DNA from: CAWAND01 sp963727915
GTDB taxonomy: Bacteria; Chloroflexota; Anaerolineae; Anaerolineales; E44-bin32
DNA length: 64,000 bases
Direction of reading: 5' to 3'
NCBI GenBank assembly: GCA_963727915.1
Contig: CAVSID010000004.1
Location: 372,001 to 436,000, forward strand
The position numbers and the translations under genes are program-made. The notes under the pieces are model-generated. The model ran no database searches. It was not told the origin of the DNA and saw only the letters and a list, made by a program, of their open reading frames with translations. Shown piece by piece: positions 28,528-37,598 of the stretch (its first letter is position 1; each line of letters begins with the position of its first letter).

Positions 28528-29274
28528 CTATGCCTCGATTCCGTCTCCAAGAAACCGCGCTTCCAACCGGGTCTCTACCACGTTGCCATTCGCCATCTCC
28601 ACCCGATAGGCTGCGGCGCCGATCCGCGAGGAAACAACCTCCACCAAGGCGGTGCCCTGAAAATGAAGGGCTGCACCATCATCGGCCGCGAAACCTGCGA
28701 GCATCCCCCCCTGGATCAGCCGACGATACGTGGGACGCCGCTCTGGTTCACTGTCGTAATGCGGGCAGGCAGTGGCGTCAATCAACCCCAAACCATCTTC
28801 GAGGGCATCCAGCTCGCCGAAAGAGTTGGTGACCCCCCCTCGGAACCAGCAGATCATCCCGGCGCTGACTCCGCACAGAATGGCCCCGCGCGACCATGCG
28901 TCGCGCAGCAATTTGTCCAATCCGTGCGTCCGCCAGATGGCGAGCATGTTCGCCGTGTTTCCACCTCCAACGTAGAAGATGTCTTGCGACTGGATGAAGC
29001 CGCTCAACTCCGCCGTGCGTCGAGGATGTCTAGGGACGGAGGTCGGGTCGAAGATCGTCAGATCGTCAGGCAGGGCGCGCCCGCTGAACGCGCGGTAGAA
29101 CTGCACAAGATAGGCGGCCGAGTCAGCGCTGGCAGTTGGAATGAAGCACACCCTCGCCGGCTGGCGCTGCGAGAGAGCCAGGATGAAGTCATCGAGCAGC
29201 GGGTTGTCGGGCTCTGTCGAAAAGCCGCCCCCGCCCATGGCAACGATGTGGCCCAGATGTGGGGTGGAATACAT
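28528..29274 (-). CDS. peptidase S51 family protein (peptidase E-like)
   Basis: The 248-residue product contains the S51 nucleophile motif CGVSAGMICWF (about residues 134-144) and the glycine-rich IFYVGGGNTANML (99-111), with MGGGGFSTEPDN near the N-terminus. Members hydrolyse Asp-X dipeptides (PepE) or cyanophycin. The catalytic Ser-His-Glu set seems present (Ser in VSAG, His in ACPHYDSE). The start ATG 29274 lacks a strong ribosome site. Confidence 0.85.
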   Translation of the reverse strand: MYSTPHLGHIVAMGGGGFSTEPDNPLLDDFILALSQRQPARVCFIPTASADSAAYLVQFYRAFSGRALPDDLTIFDPTSVPRHPRRTAELSGFIQSQDIFYVGGGNTANMLAIWRTHGLDKLLRDAWSRGAILCGVSAGMICWFRGGVTNSFGELDALEDGLGLIDATACPHYDSEPERRPTYRRLIQGGMLAGFAADDGAALHFQGTALVEVVSSRIGAAAYRVEMANGNVVETRLEARFLGDGIEA

Positions 29275-29508
29275 CCGCTGACTATACCCGGAACCAAGGC
29301 ATCGTCAAGCTTGGCTCTTCAGCTTGAACTGGATGCCTTGCACGGAAGTCCGGGCGAAGCGCACACTTCGTCCCCCGTGCCTACAGACGAGCTGCCACGG
29401 ATCAAGAACACGCGAGAGCCCATCCGGATGGCTTCACGGACCTTACAGATTGAAGGGATACATGCCTCTTCGTGGACCGCGAACATAGAGCCGGGGGTCG
29501 CGTTTCGC

Positions 29509-30018
29509 TCAGTGCTTCCCGGACGTGGGGGCATGGCCGTGGTGCAACCGGACGCCGGTCCGAAGATAGTGATTGATGGCTTCTTCCCAGTCCTTCAGAT
29601 CGTGGCGGAACATGGATTCCAGAGCCCGTTCGTTCGTTGCGCTGGCCTGTTCGTCGAGACCCAGAAACGAGTAGGTAATGGTCGCATGGGTGGTGGAGGT
29701 CTGCTCGCCATGATCGCACTGGATGCTTATCCACCATATCCTGGCGTCGGTGAACACCGTGTACTCGATGAAACCATCTGCCGGATCGAATTTGGACACA
29801 ATCCAGGTAGCTGTGAACGGGTGGTCCGCATCGTGCGACTCCGCCAGGAAGACCATGTGCTCTCGAATGTCGCCGGAGTCCGGGAAAAGTATCCTGGGCT
29901 GCCAACCCTCCGCCCACTCTTGTTCCCTGATCGGACCAAACAAAGGGAAGACCTGTTCGAGGGTTCCAGCCAACACAATCGTGCTGGTTTGCGAGACTAC
30001 GTCGACAGCAGCCAACAT
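29509..30018 (-). CDS. SRPBCC (START-like) domain protein
   Basis: AAGGAGG precedes ATG 30018. The 169-residue product has the START-fold pattern IVLAGTLEQVFPLFGPIREQ, followed by WIVSKFDPADGFIEYTVF and a long C-terminal helix with AINHYLRTG. This suggests a small hydrophobic ligand pocket. A decayed attC starts 15 bases upstream of the start codon, so this may be an old cassette gene. Confidence 0.7.
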   Translation of the reverse strand: MLAAVDVVSQTSTIVLAGTLEQVFPLFGPIREQEWAEGWQPRILFPDSGDIREHMVFLAESHDADHPFTATWIVSKFDPADGFIEYTVFTDARIWWISIQCDHGEQTSTTHATITYSFLGLDEQASATNERALESMFRHDLKDWEEAINHYLRTGVRLHHGHAPTSGKH

Positions 30019-30032
30019 TGGCCTCCTTGGTA

Positions 30033-30196
30033 GTAAACGAAGGCGCGCGCGAGTCTTGCGCTGTCATCTGAGTGCAGCTGAACGGGATCGGTCCGGCCCA
30101 ATCCACGCCCCCCCTGTCCTACCGGATCTGTCAGCGACTCGGCCCCGACCACCAGCTCGATCCAGTGCCAGCTCGGGTGATTCCTTGGGTGAAGAT
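30033..30196 (-). repeat. decayed attC site (dapB-like cassette)
   Basis: The left arm GTAAACG...GCGAGTCTTGCG and the insert CTGAGTGCAGCTGAACGGG-ATCGG match the attC left arms of the intact array. The central core and right R box are degenerate. Confidence 0.5.
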
Positions 30197-30197
30197 C

Positions 30198-31004
30198 TCA
30201 GATCTCCATGACGCTGGCTAGCCCCCGGTGCAGACCCGTAAGGCTCCCGACGCCGCGAATGGCCATTAGCGCTCCCGACACATATGGCTCTGCGCTTGAC
30301 CCTGATTCGTGTCGGATGACCAGTCTCTGATCAGGCATGCCGAATATCGCATCCACCGAAATCGTGTAGCTCGGGAGACGGACCGAATGGACCTGAGATC
30401 CCTGCAATCGTGCCCCTCGGCTCTCCTTCGGACCTTGAATGTCCTCCAGTGGAACCTCAAGCCGGGACTCCTGTATCCTGGCCAGTCGATCTGCCAACTC
30501 TCGAACCGTTCCGCTGGGGGCATCCGTCTTGCCGGAATGGGCGTAGTCAATGATCTCCCAATTTGGAATCAACTTCGCCGCCATCTCCGCGAACTTCATG
30601 AGGAGCACAGCTGTGAGCGCGAAGTTTCCGACAGCGAGGGCCCCACGCTCGACCTCCAAGGCAAGCTTGCCGATCTCTTCATAGTCGCCGCTGGTCAACC
30701 CGGACGTACCGATCACGACGTGAGCGCCCTTTCGAAGGGCTGCCAGCGCATGGTCTTTTGCCACATCTGCCTTTGTGTATTCAACAAACACATCTGCCCG
30801 AACGCGCTCCAAAGTTTCTTTCACCGTTGAGAAGACGGGGGCGTTCAACCCATCAACTCCAATTGCCTCCCCAAGGTCTTCACCTGCGTGGCTTCTTGAG
30901 ACAGCACCCACCAGCTCAAGATCGGGGGCTTCAGCGACACCCCGCGAGAGCGCCGACCCGGCCCAGCCCGTTGCCCCCGCGATCACGACCTTCGTTGTTG
31001 CCAT
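30198..31004 (-). CDS. dapB: dihydrodipicolinate reductase-like protein
   Basis: The 268-residue product has an N-terminal Rossmann motif VVIAGATGWAGSAL (GxTGxxG), VFVEYTKADVAKDHALAALR and GAHVVIGTSGL, and the DapB-type catalytic segment DYAHSGKTDAPSGT. Classical DapB reduces dihydrodipicolinate in lysine and diaminopimelate synthesis. The usual HHxxK motif is altered to AHSGK, so the substrate may differ. GGGAGAAG precedes ATG 31004. Its stop lies just after a decayed attC. Confidence 0.85.
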   Translation of the reverse strand: MATTKVVIAGATGWAGSALSRGVAEAPDLELVGAVSRSHAGEDLGEAIGVDGLNAPVFSTVKETLERVRADVFVEYTKADVAKDHALAALRKGAHVVIGTSGLTSGDYEEIGKLALEVERGALAVGNFALTAVLLMKFAEMAAKLIPNWEIIDYAHSGKTDAPSGTVRELADRLARIQESRLEVPLEDIQGPKESRGARLQGSQVHSVRLPSYTISVDAIFGMPDQRLVIRHESGSSAEPYVSGALMAIRGVGSLTGLHRGLASVMEI

Positions 31005-31051
31005 ATCTTCTCCCAGTGCGTCGGAATCCGTGGCACGTTGAGCATTCCCCG

Positions 31052-31186
31052 ACCCACCCACTCGCCGATCCCATGTCCTGGGGATGACCTCGCCGGGGCC
31101 CGGTTCGTCTCCAGACCTTATCGAGCATACAACAGTCACATAAGAGCCGCCCGGGACGCATGGCACGACCCTCGGAGATGTTGTCT
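31052..31186 (-). repeat. decayed attC site (ANT(6) cassette)
   Basis: The segment reads CCCATGTCC...GGGGATGACC...CGCCGGGG, then TCGAGCATACAACAGTCAC and GGAGATGTTGTCT at the right. It aligns end to end with the intact attC sites, but both R boxes deviate (ACCCACC and GTTGTCT). Confidence 0.65.
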
Positions 31187-31214
31187 CCCCATGCGCGTTG
31201 AGCCAGCGCGCTTG

Positions 31215-32084
31215 TCAATAGATTTCGGGAGCGTTTTTGGGGAGATCCCGCACATGAAGCAAATGGGCAGTGACTCTCTCATCTTCTCGCGAGGGATACT
31301 CAAATCCGAATTCGGCAGCCATCGGGGCAGCGATTCTCCTAAACAGACTGCACATGATTAGCAGGGAATCCCACGTCTTGTTGACATCGGCGTCAGAGTA
31401 CGTCCCCATCAGCAGGCGCCAGTTCTCGGCCTCAAGGTGCTGCTGGAAATACTTGCCCTGGAACCCCGGGTTCACTGAGAAACTGGTCAAGAGGCCGATA
31501 TGCCACACGAGCATCTTCATGAGTTCTGGACGAACGGCGCTGTCGAGCATGCTCTTGGCGTAGACGATATGCCCGCGCCATAGACCCTTGGCGATGTAGG
31601 GACACATCCACCAGAACTCGTTGCAGCAATCCGCGAATGACTTGGCGCTCGGAGGCCGGGGAAGGTAGTCCTCGTCACTTGGCGGAGGGACCAGCTCCAC
31701 CAGGCCATCTTTGTCCAGGAGCAGCAGGGTGAGGCTGTTTTGCAGCCTCTCGTCGAGTTTGTCCAGGGGATGGATGCCGAGATCGATCCGGTTCCCGTCG
31801 GCAAACTGCATCAGATAGGCGAAACCCGCGTCGTCTGCCAGAGGTGGATCGTGCATCTCCTCTGGAATCTGGATGATCATGGTCTCCCCAAAACGCTTGA
31901 TCCAGTCCCGATCCGATCTGAATGAACCGACATCCGTCACAAGGTAGACGATGTCGAAGTCCTGGAAGGGATCACGGGGCGCATTGGCGTCCACGCGAGA
32001 GCCGTTCATGATCACGGCGCGCACGCGATCATCTGTCTTGGCCGTGCTGAGAATGAGGTCGAGCATCTCCGTTTCGGTGCGCAT
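31215..32084 (-). CDS. ANT(6)/AadK-like aminoglycoside 6-adenylyltransferase
   Basis: The 289-residue product begins MRTETEMLDLILSTAKTDD and has the nucleotidyltransferase motif NGSRVD (27-32) with the metal-binding DFD (residues 42-44). It continues with ADGNRIDLGIHPL and WWMCPYIAKGLWRGHIVYAK, all typical of ANT(6) streptomycin adenylyltransferases of about 285 residues. GGGAAAAT precedes ATG 32084. It lies next to a decayed attC, so it may be an environmental resistance-gene cassette. Activity against streptomycin is inferred from the family only. Confidence 0.85.
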   Translation of the reverse strand: MRTETEMLDLILSTAKTDDRVRAVIMNGSRVDANAPRDPFQDFDIVYLVTDVGSFRSDRDWIKRFGETMIIQIPEEMHDPPLADDAGFAYLMQFADGNRIDLGIHPLDKLDERLQNSLTLLLLDKDGLVELVPPPSDEDYLPRPPSAKSFADCCNEFWWMCPYIAKGLWRGHIVYAKSMLDSAVRPELMKMLVWHIGLLTSFSVNPGFQGKYFQQHLEAENWRLLMGTYSDADVNKTWDSLLIMCSLFRRIAAPMAAEFGFEYPSREDERVTAHLLHVRDLPKNAPEIY

Positions 32085-32292
32085 GATTTTCCCGGACGAG
32101 GCAGCCGACGCTTTCAGCCCAGCGTTCTCACGCTCCCATTGGGGATCTGCCCGGCCCGTTACCGATGTCGACCGGACACCCGGAGCTTGTGGCATCGCTC
32201 AGAAAAGGACCCTGATCCCCGACCCGGCGAGAGAGATGTTGGATGAACACTCCCGAGTGATGATGGCTGGCAACCCAATTCGAGGCGCTATT

Positions 32293-32673
32293 TCACGCCT
32301 GGGAATGCGATCTCCGCCCCAGTCGGTTGGCCAACAAGTAGAGGAGGGCTGGCGGCACGACCAGCGCCCAGACGATCAGGAAGTTCACAATCCAGTCACC
32401 CTTCAGGATCACCCAGACCACCTCTCTGAGCACCATCGTGCCGATCGTGATTCCGGCCCCAAGGACCTCCCATCGCCATCCAATCACCAGCCCGAGGATA
32501 GCCACTCCCCAGAATCCCAGCAAGATCACGTCCTCAAGTGGGACTGGCTCGGTAATCAAGGGATCCGGCGTTATGGCTCGCAGAAGTGCAAAGGCTGCCA
32601 ACAACAGGGCCCAGATCCGAGCGACCCAACGGGCGATCCTGGAACCAATCGGAATTGCATCAGCTTGGCGCAT
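32293..32673 (-). CDS. small four-helix membrane protein
   Basis: The 126-residue product has four hydrophobic segments (ARIWALLLAAFALL, VILLGFWGVAILGLVIG, VLGAGITIGTMVLREVVWVI, IVNFLIVWALVVPPALLYLL), the layout of a common DUF of small bacterial membrane proteins (DUF7670-like). ATG 32673 is the start. The function is unknown. A decayed attC follows upstream. Confidence 0.65.
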   Translation of the reverse strand: MRQADAIPIGSRIARWVARIWALLLAAFALLRAITPDPLITEPVPLEDVILLGFWGVAILGLVIGWRWEVLGAGITIGTMVLREVVWVILKGDWIVNFLIVWALVVPPALLYLLANRLGRRSHSQA

Positions 32674-33265
32674 GTGTGCCTACCTTGGCGGGATGCGACG
32701 GAGACAAGGTTACCCAGCGTGCCGACCGGACCGCTGCCGGCTTCGGGCTGAGACCGTGCGCTCCCCAGTAGGGATCGGCCGCGGTTGGCATCCTTTCACC
32801 GGTCGGGCCGACTTCAGCATACATCATTCGAACACTGATGATATGGACGATTTCATCCGGTGCAGCTGGCTGTTGGCTCGAAACCGTTTTTGAAGCAGTT
32901 CCTCACGGCGAAGGGACGAAGGCATCGGAATGGCCGCTTATTGGTCCGCTGCGCCGTGGCACTGATGGCGGCAAACCACGAGACAGGCGGTTGCGAAGAC
33001 GGGAGCCGGAGGCCCATCAACGAGAAGAGCTGTTCGAACATGGTCGCCGCTTCGGACAAGAAAGGGGATCGGAACGCCTTGGTGACGTCCCCGGGAATGG
33101 GCAAGATCATTTCGAGCCGGCAATGTATATGCTGCGAAGCTACCGAGCTAGTTCCGGGCCCGGCGACCCGTCCGTTCCCTGACCTCTCATGGTCAGTTGC
33201 GGCCAAGTCTTTGCTGCCCATCAGCCGTCGCCTGCGGGGTCCGCGCCGTGTCCCCTTGTCCTGGC
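32674..33265. other. region with an attC relic and no confident gene
   Basis: The first part contains the attC-like segment at 32766-32840. A minus-strand frame at 32853-33269 and overlapping plus-strand frames have no recognisable features; the part MILPIPGDVTKAF in it could be a gene relic. Nothing else is visible. Confidence 0.4.
32766..32840 (-). repeat. decayed attC fragment
   Basis: TAGGGATCGGCCGCGG, then after about 30 bases TTCAGCATACATCATTC, matches the left arm and core of intact sites such as the one at 59243. R boxes are not preserved. Confidence 0.45.
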
Positions 33266-33827
33266 TCAAGGTCGTCTGCCTCCCAAGAAGGCGTCGACAT
33301 GATCTTGCGGATCAATGATCGGAACGGGAAGATGGAGGTTGGCACGTCTAAACATCTGACTGAACATGATCGGGCCGATCAGAGCGCTGAGACTCACCAG
33401 CGGGGATTACCTCCACCAGCTGCCCCAGCTCTTGATACATTTGGATGATCTCAATGATCGGCTGGATGTTCTTCCAGGGGACATCGAATGATCCCAGCAG
33501 CTCGGGGTTGCGCGGTAGTTCGATGAGGAGAATGGCAACAATGTCGCCGTGGGTCTTGTTGGTATCCAGGTAGGCTTCAACGATCGCCAACAAATCGGCC
33601 TCGAGCTTGCCCGTGGGCACAACATTGTTCAATGGCGTGTCTGAAAACCGGTGTTTGATGGCTTGCACAAACAGGCCGGCCTTGCTCCCATACTTGCGAA
33701 AGAGGGTGACCTCATTCACCCCGGCGGCATCTGCTATCTCCTGAGTGGTCGCCCCCTCATAGCCCCGTGAAACCAGCATGTCGAGCGCTGTGTTGAGAAG
33801 TTCCGTCTCGTCGATGACCTTTGGCAT
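33266..33827 (-). pseudogene. TetR-family transcriptional regulator with C-terminal frameshift
   Basis: AGGAG precedes ATG 33827. The N-terminal helix-turn-helix (GATTQEIADAAGVNEVTLFR, then KYGSKAGLF) is intact and the ligand domain follows. After GQLVE the frame goes wrong; the expected end (SLSALIGPIMFSQMFRRANL, HLPVPIIDPQDHVDAFLGG) is in another frame to a TGA at 33266. A one-base indel near 33405 explains it. It diverges from the nitroreductase gene over a clear palindromic operator, so it probably represses both genes. Confidence 0.8.
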
Positions 33828-33860
33828 CTGCAACTCCTGGCTGAGCTGATCATATCATAA

Positions 33861-33876
33861 GCAAGTATTGACTTGC
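33861..33876. promoter_or_regulatory. TetR operator palindrome
   Basis: GCAAGT-ATTG-ACTTGC is a perfect 6+4+6 inverted repeat between the divergent regulator and nitroreductase genes. It overlaps the -35 hexamers of both predicted promoters, as expected for a repressor site. Confidence 0.7.
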
Positions 33877-33896
33877 AATAGGAACAGCGCTATTCT
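33868..33896 (+). promoter_or_regulatory. sigma70-type promoter of the nitroreductase gene
   Basis: TTGACT (33868-33873) and TATTCT (33891-33896) are separated by exactly 17 bases, 46 bases before ATG 33942. The facing promoter TTGCAA-N18-TATGAT on the minus strand could serve the TetR gene. Confidence 0.65.
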
Positions 33897-33941
33897 GAAT
33901 GCAATCAGCGGTTTGCAGGATCGGCGGCAGGAGTCAAAGGT

Positions 33942-35199
33942 ATGACGAACAAGAGCGTGTCCCGAGTTGGCCAAATCCCTCGAGAGCCTCAAAATCTCAG
34001 TCCCGAAGAGCGAGCTGTCATCGACAGCGTTGACATAGCGGTCTTGAGAAAAGTCTTCACCGCCGTCTGGCAAATGAAGCTTCGCCTCCAGTTCACAGGC
34101 TGGCTCCAGTACCTCCCGTCCGGGATCCTGTCCATGGCGCTCTTCTTCGTCGCTGCCATCGCCAACGCCTTTGCCGCTACGCGAGGGACAAAGATATTCC
34201 TGACGCTGGGAGTCATCCTGTCGATTGTGTTCGTTTTCGACCTGGTGACTGTGAAATTCCGTCTGCGCTTCCCCGAGAGCCTGCCGGAACGCAACGACGG
34301 GCTTGCGTTGTTCGACTTGATGCCGCGCCAGGCGCTCTTGCCGTTCGTTCCAGACGCGGAAACTGACCTCCGCCGACCGTGATGAGCTGATGGGATACGT
34401 GCGGCTTCACACCCAATCACCCGGGATCGGGACGGACCCGGTCAGGGTTGAGTACATCTCTGCACCACTTCGGGTCTGGCCCACGGTCAACGCGACGGAG
34501 TTCCTGGTGGCGATTGCCCCGAGCGAGTACAACCGCCTCGCCGTGATCGACGTTGGATATAGATTGCAGAAGATCGTCATGGATGCGACGCGCATGGGCT
34601 TGGGGACGTGTTGGATCGGGCCAGGCGCCAATCAGACCAGTGTCCAGAAGCACCTGGGCGATCGCTTCAACCCCATCCAGGACCATGTCATCTGCGTGTG
34701 CGCCATCGGCTACAAGTCATGGTATCTGCCGATGTTCCTGCGGATCTTCAATCTGCAGTTCCGCCGGCGACTGCCGCTTTCCTCTCTCTTCTTTGCCGAT
34801 CCGCTGCTCAAAGAGCCCTTGAACGTGGAGGGGGCTCCGTTCAAACGATTCGGGCGCAACTACGAGATATGCGAGTGGGCGCCATCTTCCTACAACGGAC
34901 AGACAACGCGGTGTGTGGCTGTGATGGAACGAAACAGCGCTAGCAAAGGACAAGGGGAAACTCCCGCGCCGCGCCTGGCCCGGTTCGACTTCTATGCCGT
35001 CACCCAATCGCGCTACTATGCCGCTGTGGCCCTGGGCATCTGGTGTGCGAATTGGGAAATGGGGTGTCAGGCCCTAGGGATTCGAGGCCATTTGGCCGTG
35101 TTGTCGGAGGCTGAGAGAGATGTCCAAGAGGCGAGGGCCCGGCCCAACGGACCCAGGTACGACGTGAGTTGGATCATGGACGGGAGCGGTCGAACTTGA
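33942..35199 (+). pseudogene. nitroreductase-family protein with N-terminal membrane region, frameshifted
   Basis: ATG 33942 (AGGAG upstream) begins a protein with a helical N-terminus and two membrane segments (LSMALFFVAAIANAF, IFLTLGVILSIVFVFDLV). After ALFDLM one extra base near 34323 shifts the frame. The continuation ARRSCRSFQ..KLTSADRDEL is the start of the FMN-binding nitroreductase domain, continuing with NATEFLVAIAPSEYNRLAVI and MGLGTCWIGPG. A second half (YEICEWAPSSYNGQTTR) suggests a duplicated nitroreductase fold in one chain. It is probably regulated by the divergent TetR gene. If the indel is a read error, the gene is intact. Confidence 0.75.
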
Positions 35200-35461
35200 T
35201 GCTTGATGAAATCTGCGGCATAGATCTACATTCACTCGGGTGCGGCTAGCCGCCCTACCCCCGGAGAATGGCGCCCCCCGCAGAGACCAGGACAAGGGCT
35301 TCGGTTCGGGATGTCGGCCCCATCGTACGTGAACCACGACGCGTGCACATGACAAGCCAGGCAACTCGTCTTCCCCCGGCCCGACGCTTCGGTTGGGGAG
35401 CATGTCCAAAGCAGCGCCTCGCACCTTTTCTTTCATCCCACAGGATGGGCGAGAACATACC
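35200..35461. other. convergent intergenic region
   Basis: These 262 bases separate the plus-strand nitroreductase from a minus-strand membrane gene. Some G/C-rich stretches recall attC arms (CCCCATCGTACG, CCCCCGGCCCGACG), but I cannot align a whole site. No gene is seen. Confidence 0.35.
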
Positions 35462-35863
35462 CTAGGTGTTGCTCCCGCTTCTAATTCGTAGAACAATACT
35501 GAGAGCCGCGACACCTCCCAAGATCAAATTGCCCCAGTTGGCGATGAAATACAGCCGGATTCCCGGGCACGTCTCCGGGCAGTATACGACCAGGTCCTGC
35601 AGGGCGTACGCACAAAGGAGCAGCGCGTAGACCAGCAGCACCGTCTGCGCCCGCCGGCTTCCGCCTCTGACAGCCAACAAGGACCCGAACCAGCCTCCGA
35701 TGAGGGCAACGTAGACTAGCGCCGCAAAACCCAACTGGTTCGTTGACAGGCCAAACTCCCCGACGACAAAATGCCAGTCGAGAAGCACGCCCCACAAGAA
35801 GAAGAGCAGGGCCAAGCCTGAGGATCCGAGGACAAAGCTGCGTAAATCAACTCGAAAGGTCAT
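35462..35863 (-). CDS. four-helix membrane protein
   Basis: The 133-residue product has four membrane segments (GSSGLALLFFLWGVLLD, LGFAALVYVALIGGWFGSLL, TVLLVYALLLCAYALQDLVV, YFIANWGNLILGGVAALSIV). AGGGA precedes ATG 35863; the open frame continues upstream through the attC-like repeat, which is typical for cassette genes. The function is unknown. Confidence 0.6.
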   Translation of the reverse strand: MTFRVDLRSFVLGSSGLALLFFLWGVLLDWHFVVGEFGLSTNQLGFAALVYVALIGGWFGSLLAVRGGSRRAQTVLLVYALLLCAYALQDLVVYCPETCPGIRLYFIANWGNLILGGVAALSIVLRIRSGSNT

Positions 35864-35991
35864 TTTGCGTGTCCCTATCTGCATGACATGTCGGTCGGTG
35901 GATCCATCGAACAGAAACCACGTGCTTTGAGATTGAATGCGCGAAACATTGGGGCATCGGGCATCGTGCGACGCACGGGTCACAGGCGAAG

Positions 35992-36092
35992 TTGAACGCA
36001 ACTGGCCAAGCTCCGCCCAGCTCCTCCCAAGCGTACGACTATCGAGCCAACTCCGCCCCGGATCACCTGTCCGGACCAATATCGTGATAGGC
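35992..36092 (-). repeat. decayed attC site
   Basis: AAGCGTACGACTATCGAGCC followed by AACTCCGCCCCGGATCACC and ATCGTGATAGGC aligns with the core and right arm of intact attC sites. The left arm is shortened. It lies just 3' of the methyltransferase pseudogene at 36102. Confidence 0.5.
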
Positions 36093-36101
36093 GCCGTTTT
36101 G

Positions 36102-36706
36102 TCAGGGCTTGACCGCTCGTGTGGCGATGAATGTGGGCAAGTACTCGCTTAGGCGATCCTCAGTTCCGTCCCGATAATGATCCTCGAAGAAGCCTGTAAT
36201 AACGAATCCTGCCGCCAACTGGCCACCTATCTGATCTTCAAGTGGATGCCCTAACTCCAGAGGAAGTCCCTCTCTTTCGCGCCGGCGAGGGCTCTCCTCA
36301 TCGAGATGATCCAGAGAAGAGAAAGGAATGGAAAAACGGACTTCGAGTCTTCCTGTGTTCTCACGGCATCATAGTCAAAAAGAAAGATGACGGGATTGCA
36401 GAATCCTGCGATCAATGGGCCCGAGGGTCGCAGGACTCGGAATGCCTCTTTCCAAACCGGGAGGACGTTCGGTACGAATAGGTTGGAGACTGGATGAACA
36501 ACGATGTCGAAGCTCTCCGCAGCGAACATGCCGAGGTCGGCCATGTCTGCCTGCACTGTGAACAGATGCACCCGCTCTCGGTTAGCCACAAGTCGGTCGC
36601 CTTCTAGCTGCTTCGGCGAGTTGTCCAACACAGTCACGCTGGCTCCAGCAGCCGCCAAGACCGGACCTTGCTGTCCGCCACCGGAAGCGAGGCATAGCAA
36701 GTCCAT
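36102..36706 (-). pseudogene. SAM-dependent methyltransferase, truncated and frameshifted
   Basis: The frame from 36706 begins inside motif I (LLCLASGGGQQGPVLAAAGA) without the usual 50 or so N-terminal residues. It keeps motif II and AFRVLRPSGPLIAGF. After a frame change near 36280 the family-typical end LEDQIGGQLAAGFVITGFFE and DRLSEYLPTFIATRAVKP continues to 36102. It is thus damaged at both ends: a 5' truncation abutting the neighbouring gene and at least one indel. Confidence 0.75.
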
Positions 36707-36724
36707 ACTACTCAGTGTTGGGAG

Positions 36725-37151
36725 CTAATCTCGGGGAACCGGCTTGGATGGGGTCAGGAGGATGTTCCATTCTCCCTTGCGCGCCGCCGCAACTTGTGCC
36801 GGGGTGGCGGGAATAGTCCACCGGTCGCCCAGGTCCACTCGCTTGTCCCATGCCCTTTGGTTGAAGCCCAGAATGTCCACCTTGCTCCTTTGCCTCCTGG
36901 CGGGAAGTCTCCAGGTACCGCTCCGTGTATTGCAGATACAGCTCGGGTTGACTAGTCTGATGCACCCGGTACACAACCGGTCCCTCCCACAAGTCCCGGC
37001 TGACGTTTGCCACGCTCCAAATCGGCAGCAGCGTGACCACCACCATGATGGGCAAGGCGACGTGGATGGACTTACCACGCAGATATCGAGTGAGCGGCAG
37101 AGCCGTGACAAGGGGCACCCCGGCCCCCAAAATGACACGCAGAAGGTACAA
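36725..37151 (-). pseudogene. membrane protein with extracytoplasmic tail, frameshifted
   Basis: The product begins with two membrane segments (LLRVILGAGVPLVTALPL, IHVALPIMVVVTLLPIWSVA), then LWEGPVVYRVHQTSQPELYL. After about residue 85 the frame changes; the other frame reads VDILGFNQRAWDKRVDLGDR and then EWNILLTPSKPVPRD to a stop at 36725. It starts 16 bases after the preceding membrane gene, so the two form an operon. No known family is recognised. Confidence 0.55.
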
Positions 37152-37166
37152 CCAACGCCAGCTCGA

Positions 37167-37553
37167 CTAAGTCAATGGGAAAGCTGAAGTCGCTATCCAA
37201 CCCAACAACGGCCCAAACGCACAACTGACGAGCCAGAAAGCACCCACCCAGTCCAGCCAATCGCCACGTGCTGTAACCGGGGTATGGTACTTCGGTTGCG
37301 ATCGAAATTGCAGGCCAACCGCCGCCAGAAGACAGTAGACCACAAAGAAGACCGTGGTTCCCCAGCCCAAGCCGCCGACCTCGCCGAACCGCAAGAGAAA
37401 CAGCACAGGGATCAGAAACGCAACTTCGATGGCACCAAGCAGCAAGTTGCGTACGGCGGCTCTTTGTGTAGCCGGGTTATCGTCGACGCCAAAGAAGCCC
37501 TCGGCGATTTGATCGGCGGTCTCTTGTGAGGCAGGTCTCTTCGTGGAAGCCAT
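37167..37553 (-). CDS. three-helix membrane protein
   Basis: The 128-residue product has a polar N-terminal part and three membrane segments (LLLGAIEVAFLIPVLFLL, GWGTTVFFVVYCLLAAVGL, GAFWLVSCAFGPLLGWIA). AGGAAA precedes ATG 37553. It is the first gene of a probable two-gene unit with 36725-37151. A decayed attC lies upstream. Confidence 0.6.
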   Translation of the reverse strand: MASTKRPASQETADQIAEGFFGVDDNPATQRAAVRNLLLGAIEVAFLIPVLFLLRFGEVGGLGWGTTVFFVVYCLLAAVGLQFRSQPKYHTPVTARGDWLDWVGAFWLVSCAFGPLLGWIATSAFPLT

Positions 37554-37598
37554 GTCGCTTTCCTACGTAACATGCCCGGGCAGGTGCAGGGAGGCGAA

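Noticed and set aside
28474..30033. Plus-strand frame of 519 codons
   Set aside because: It runs antisense across two recognised genes (peptidase S51 and SRPBCC) and has arginine/proline-rich, non-protein-like composition.
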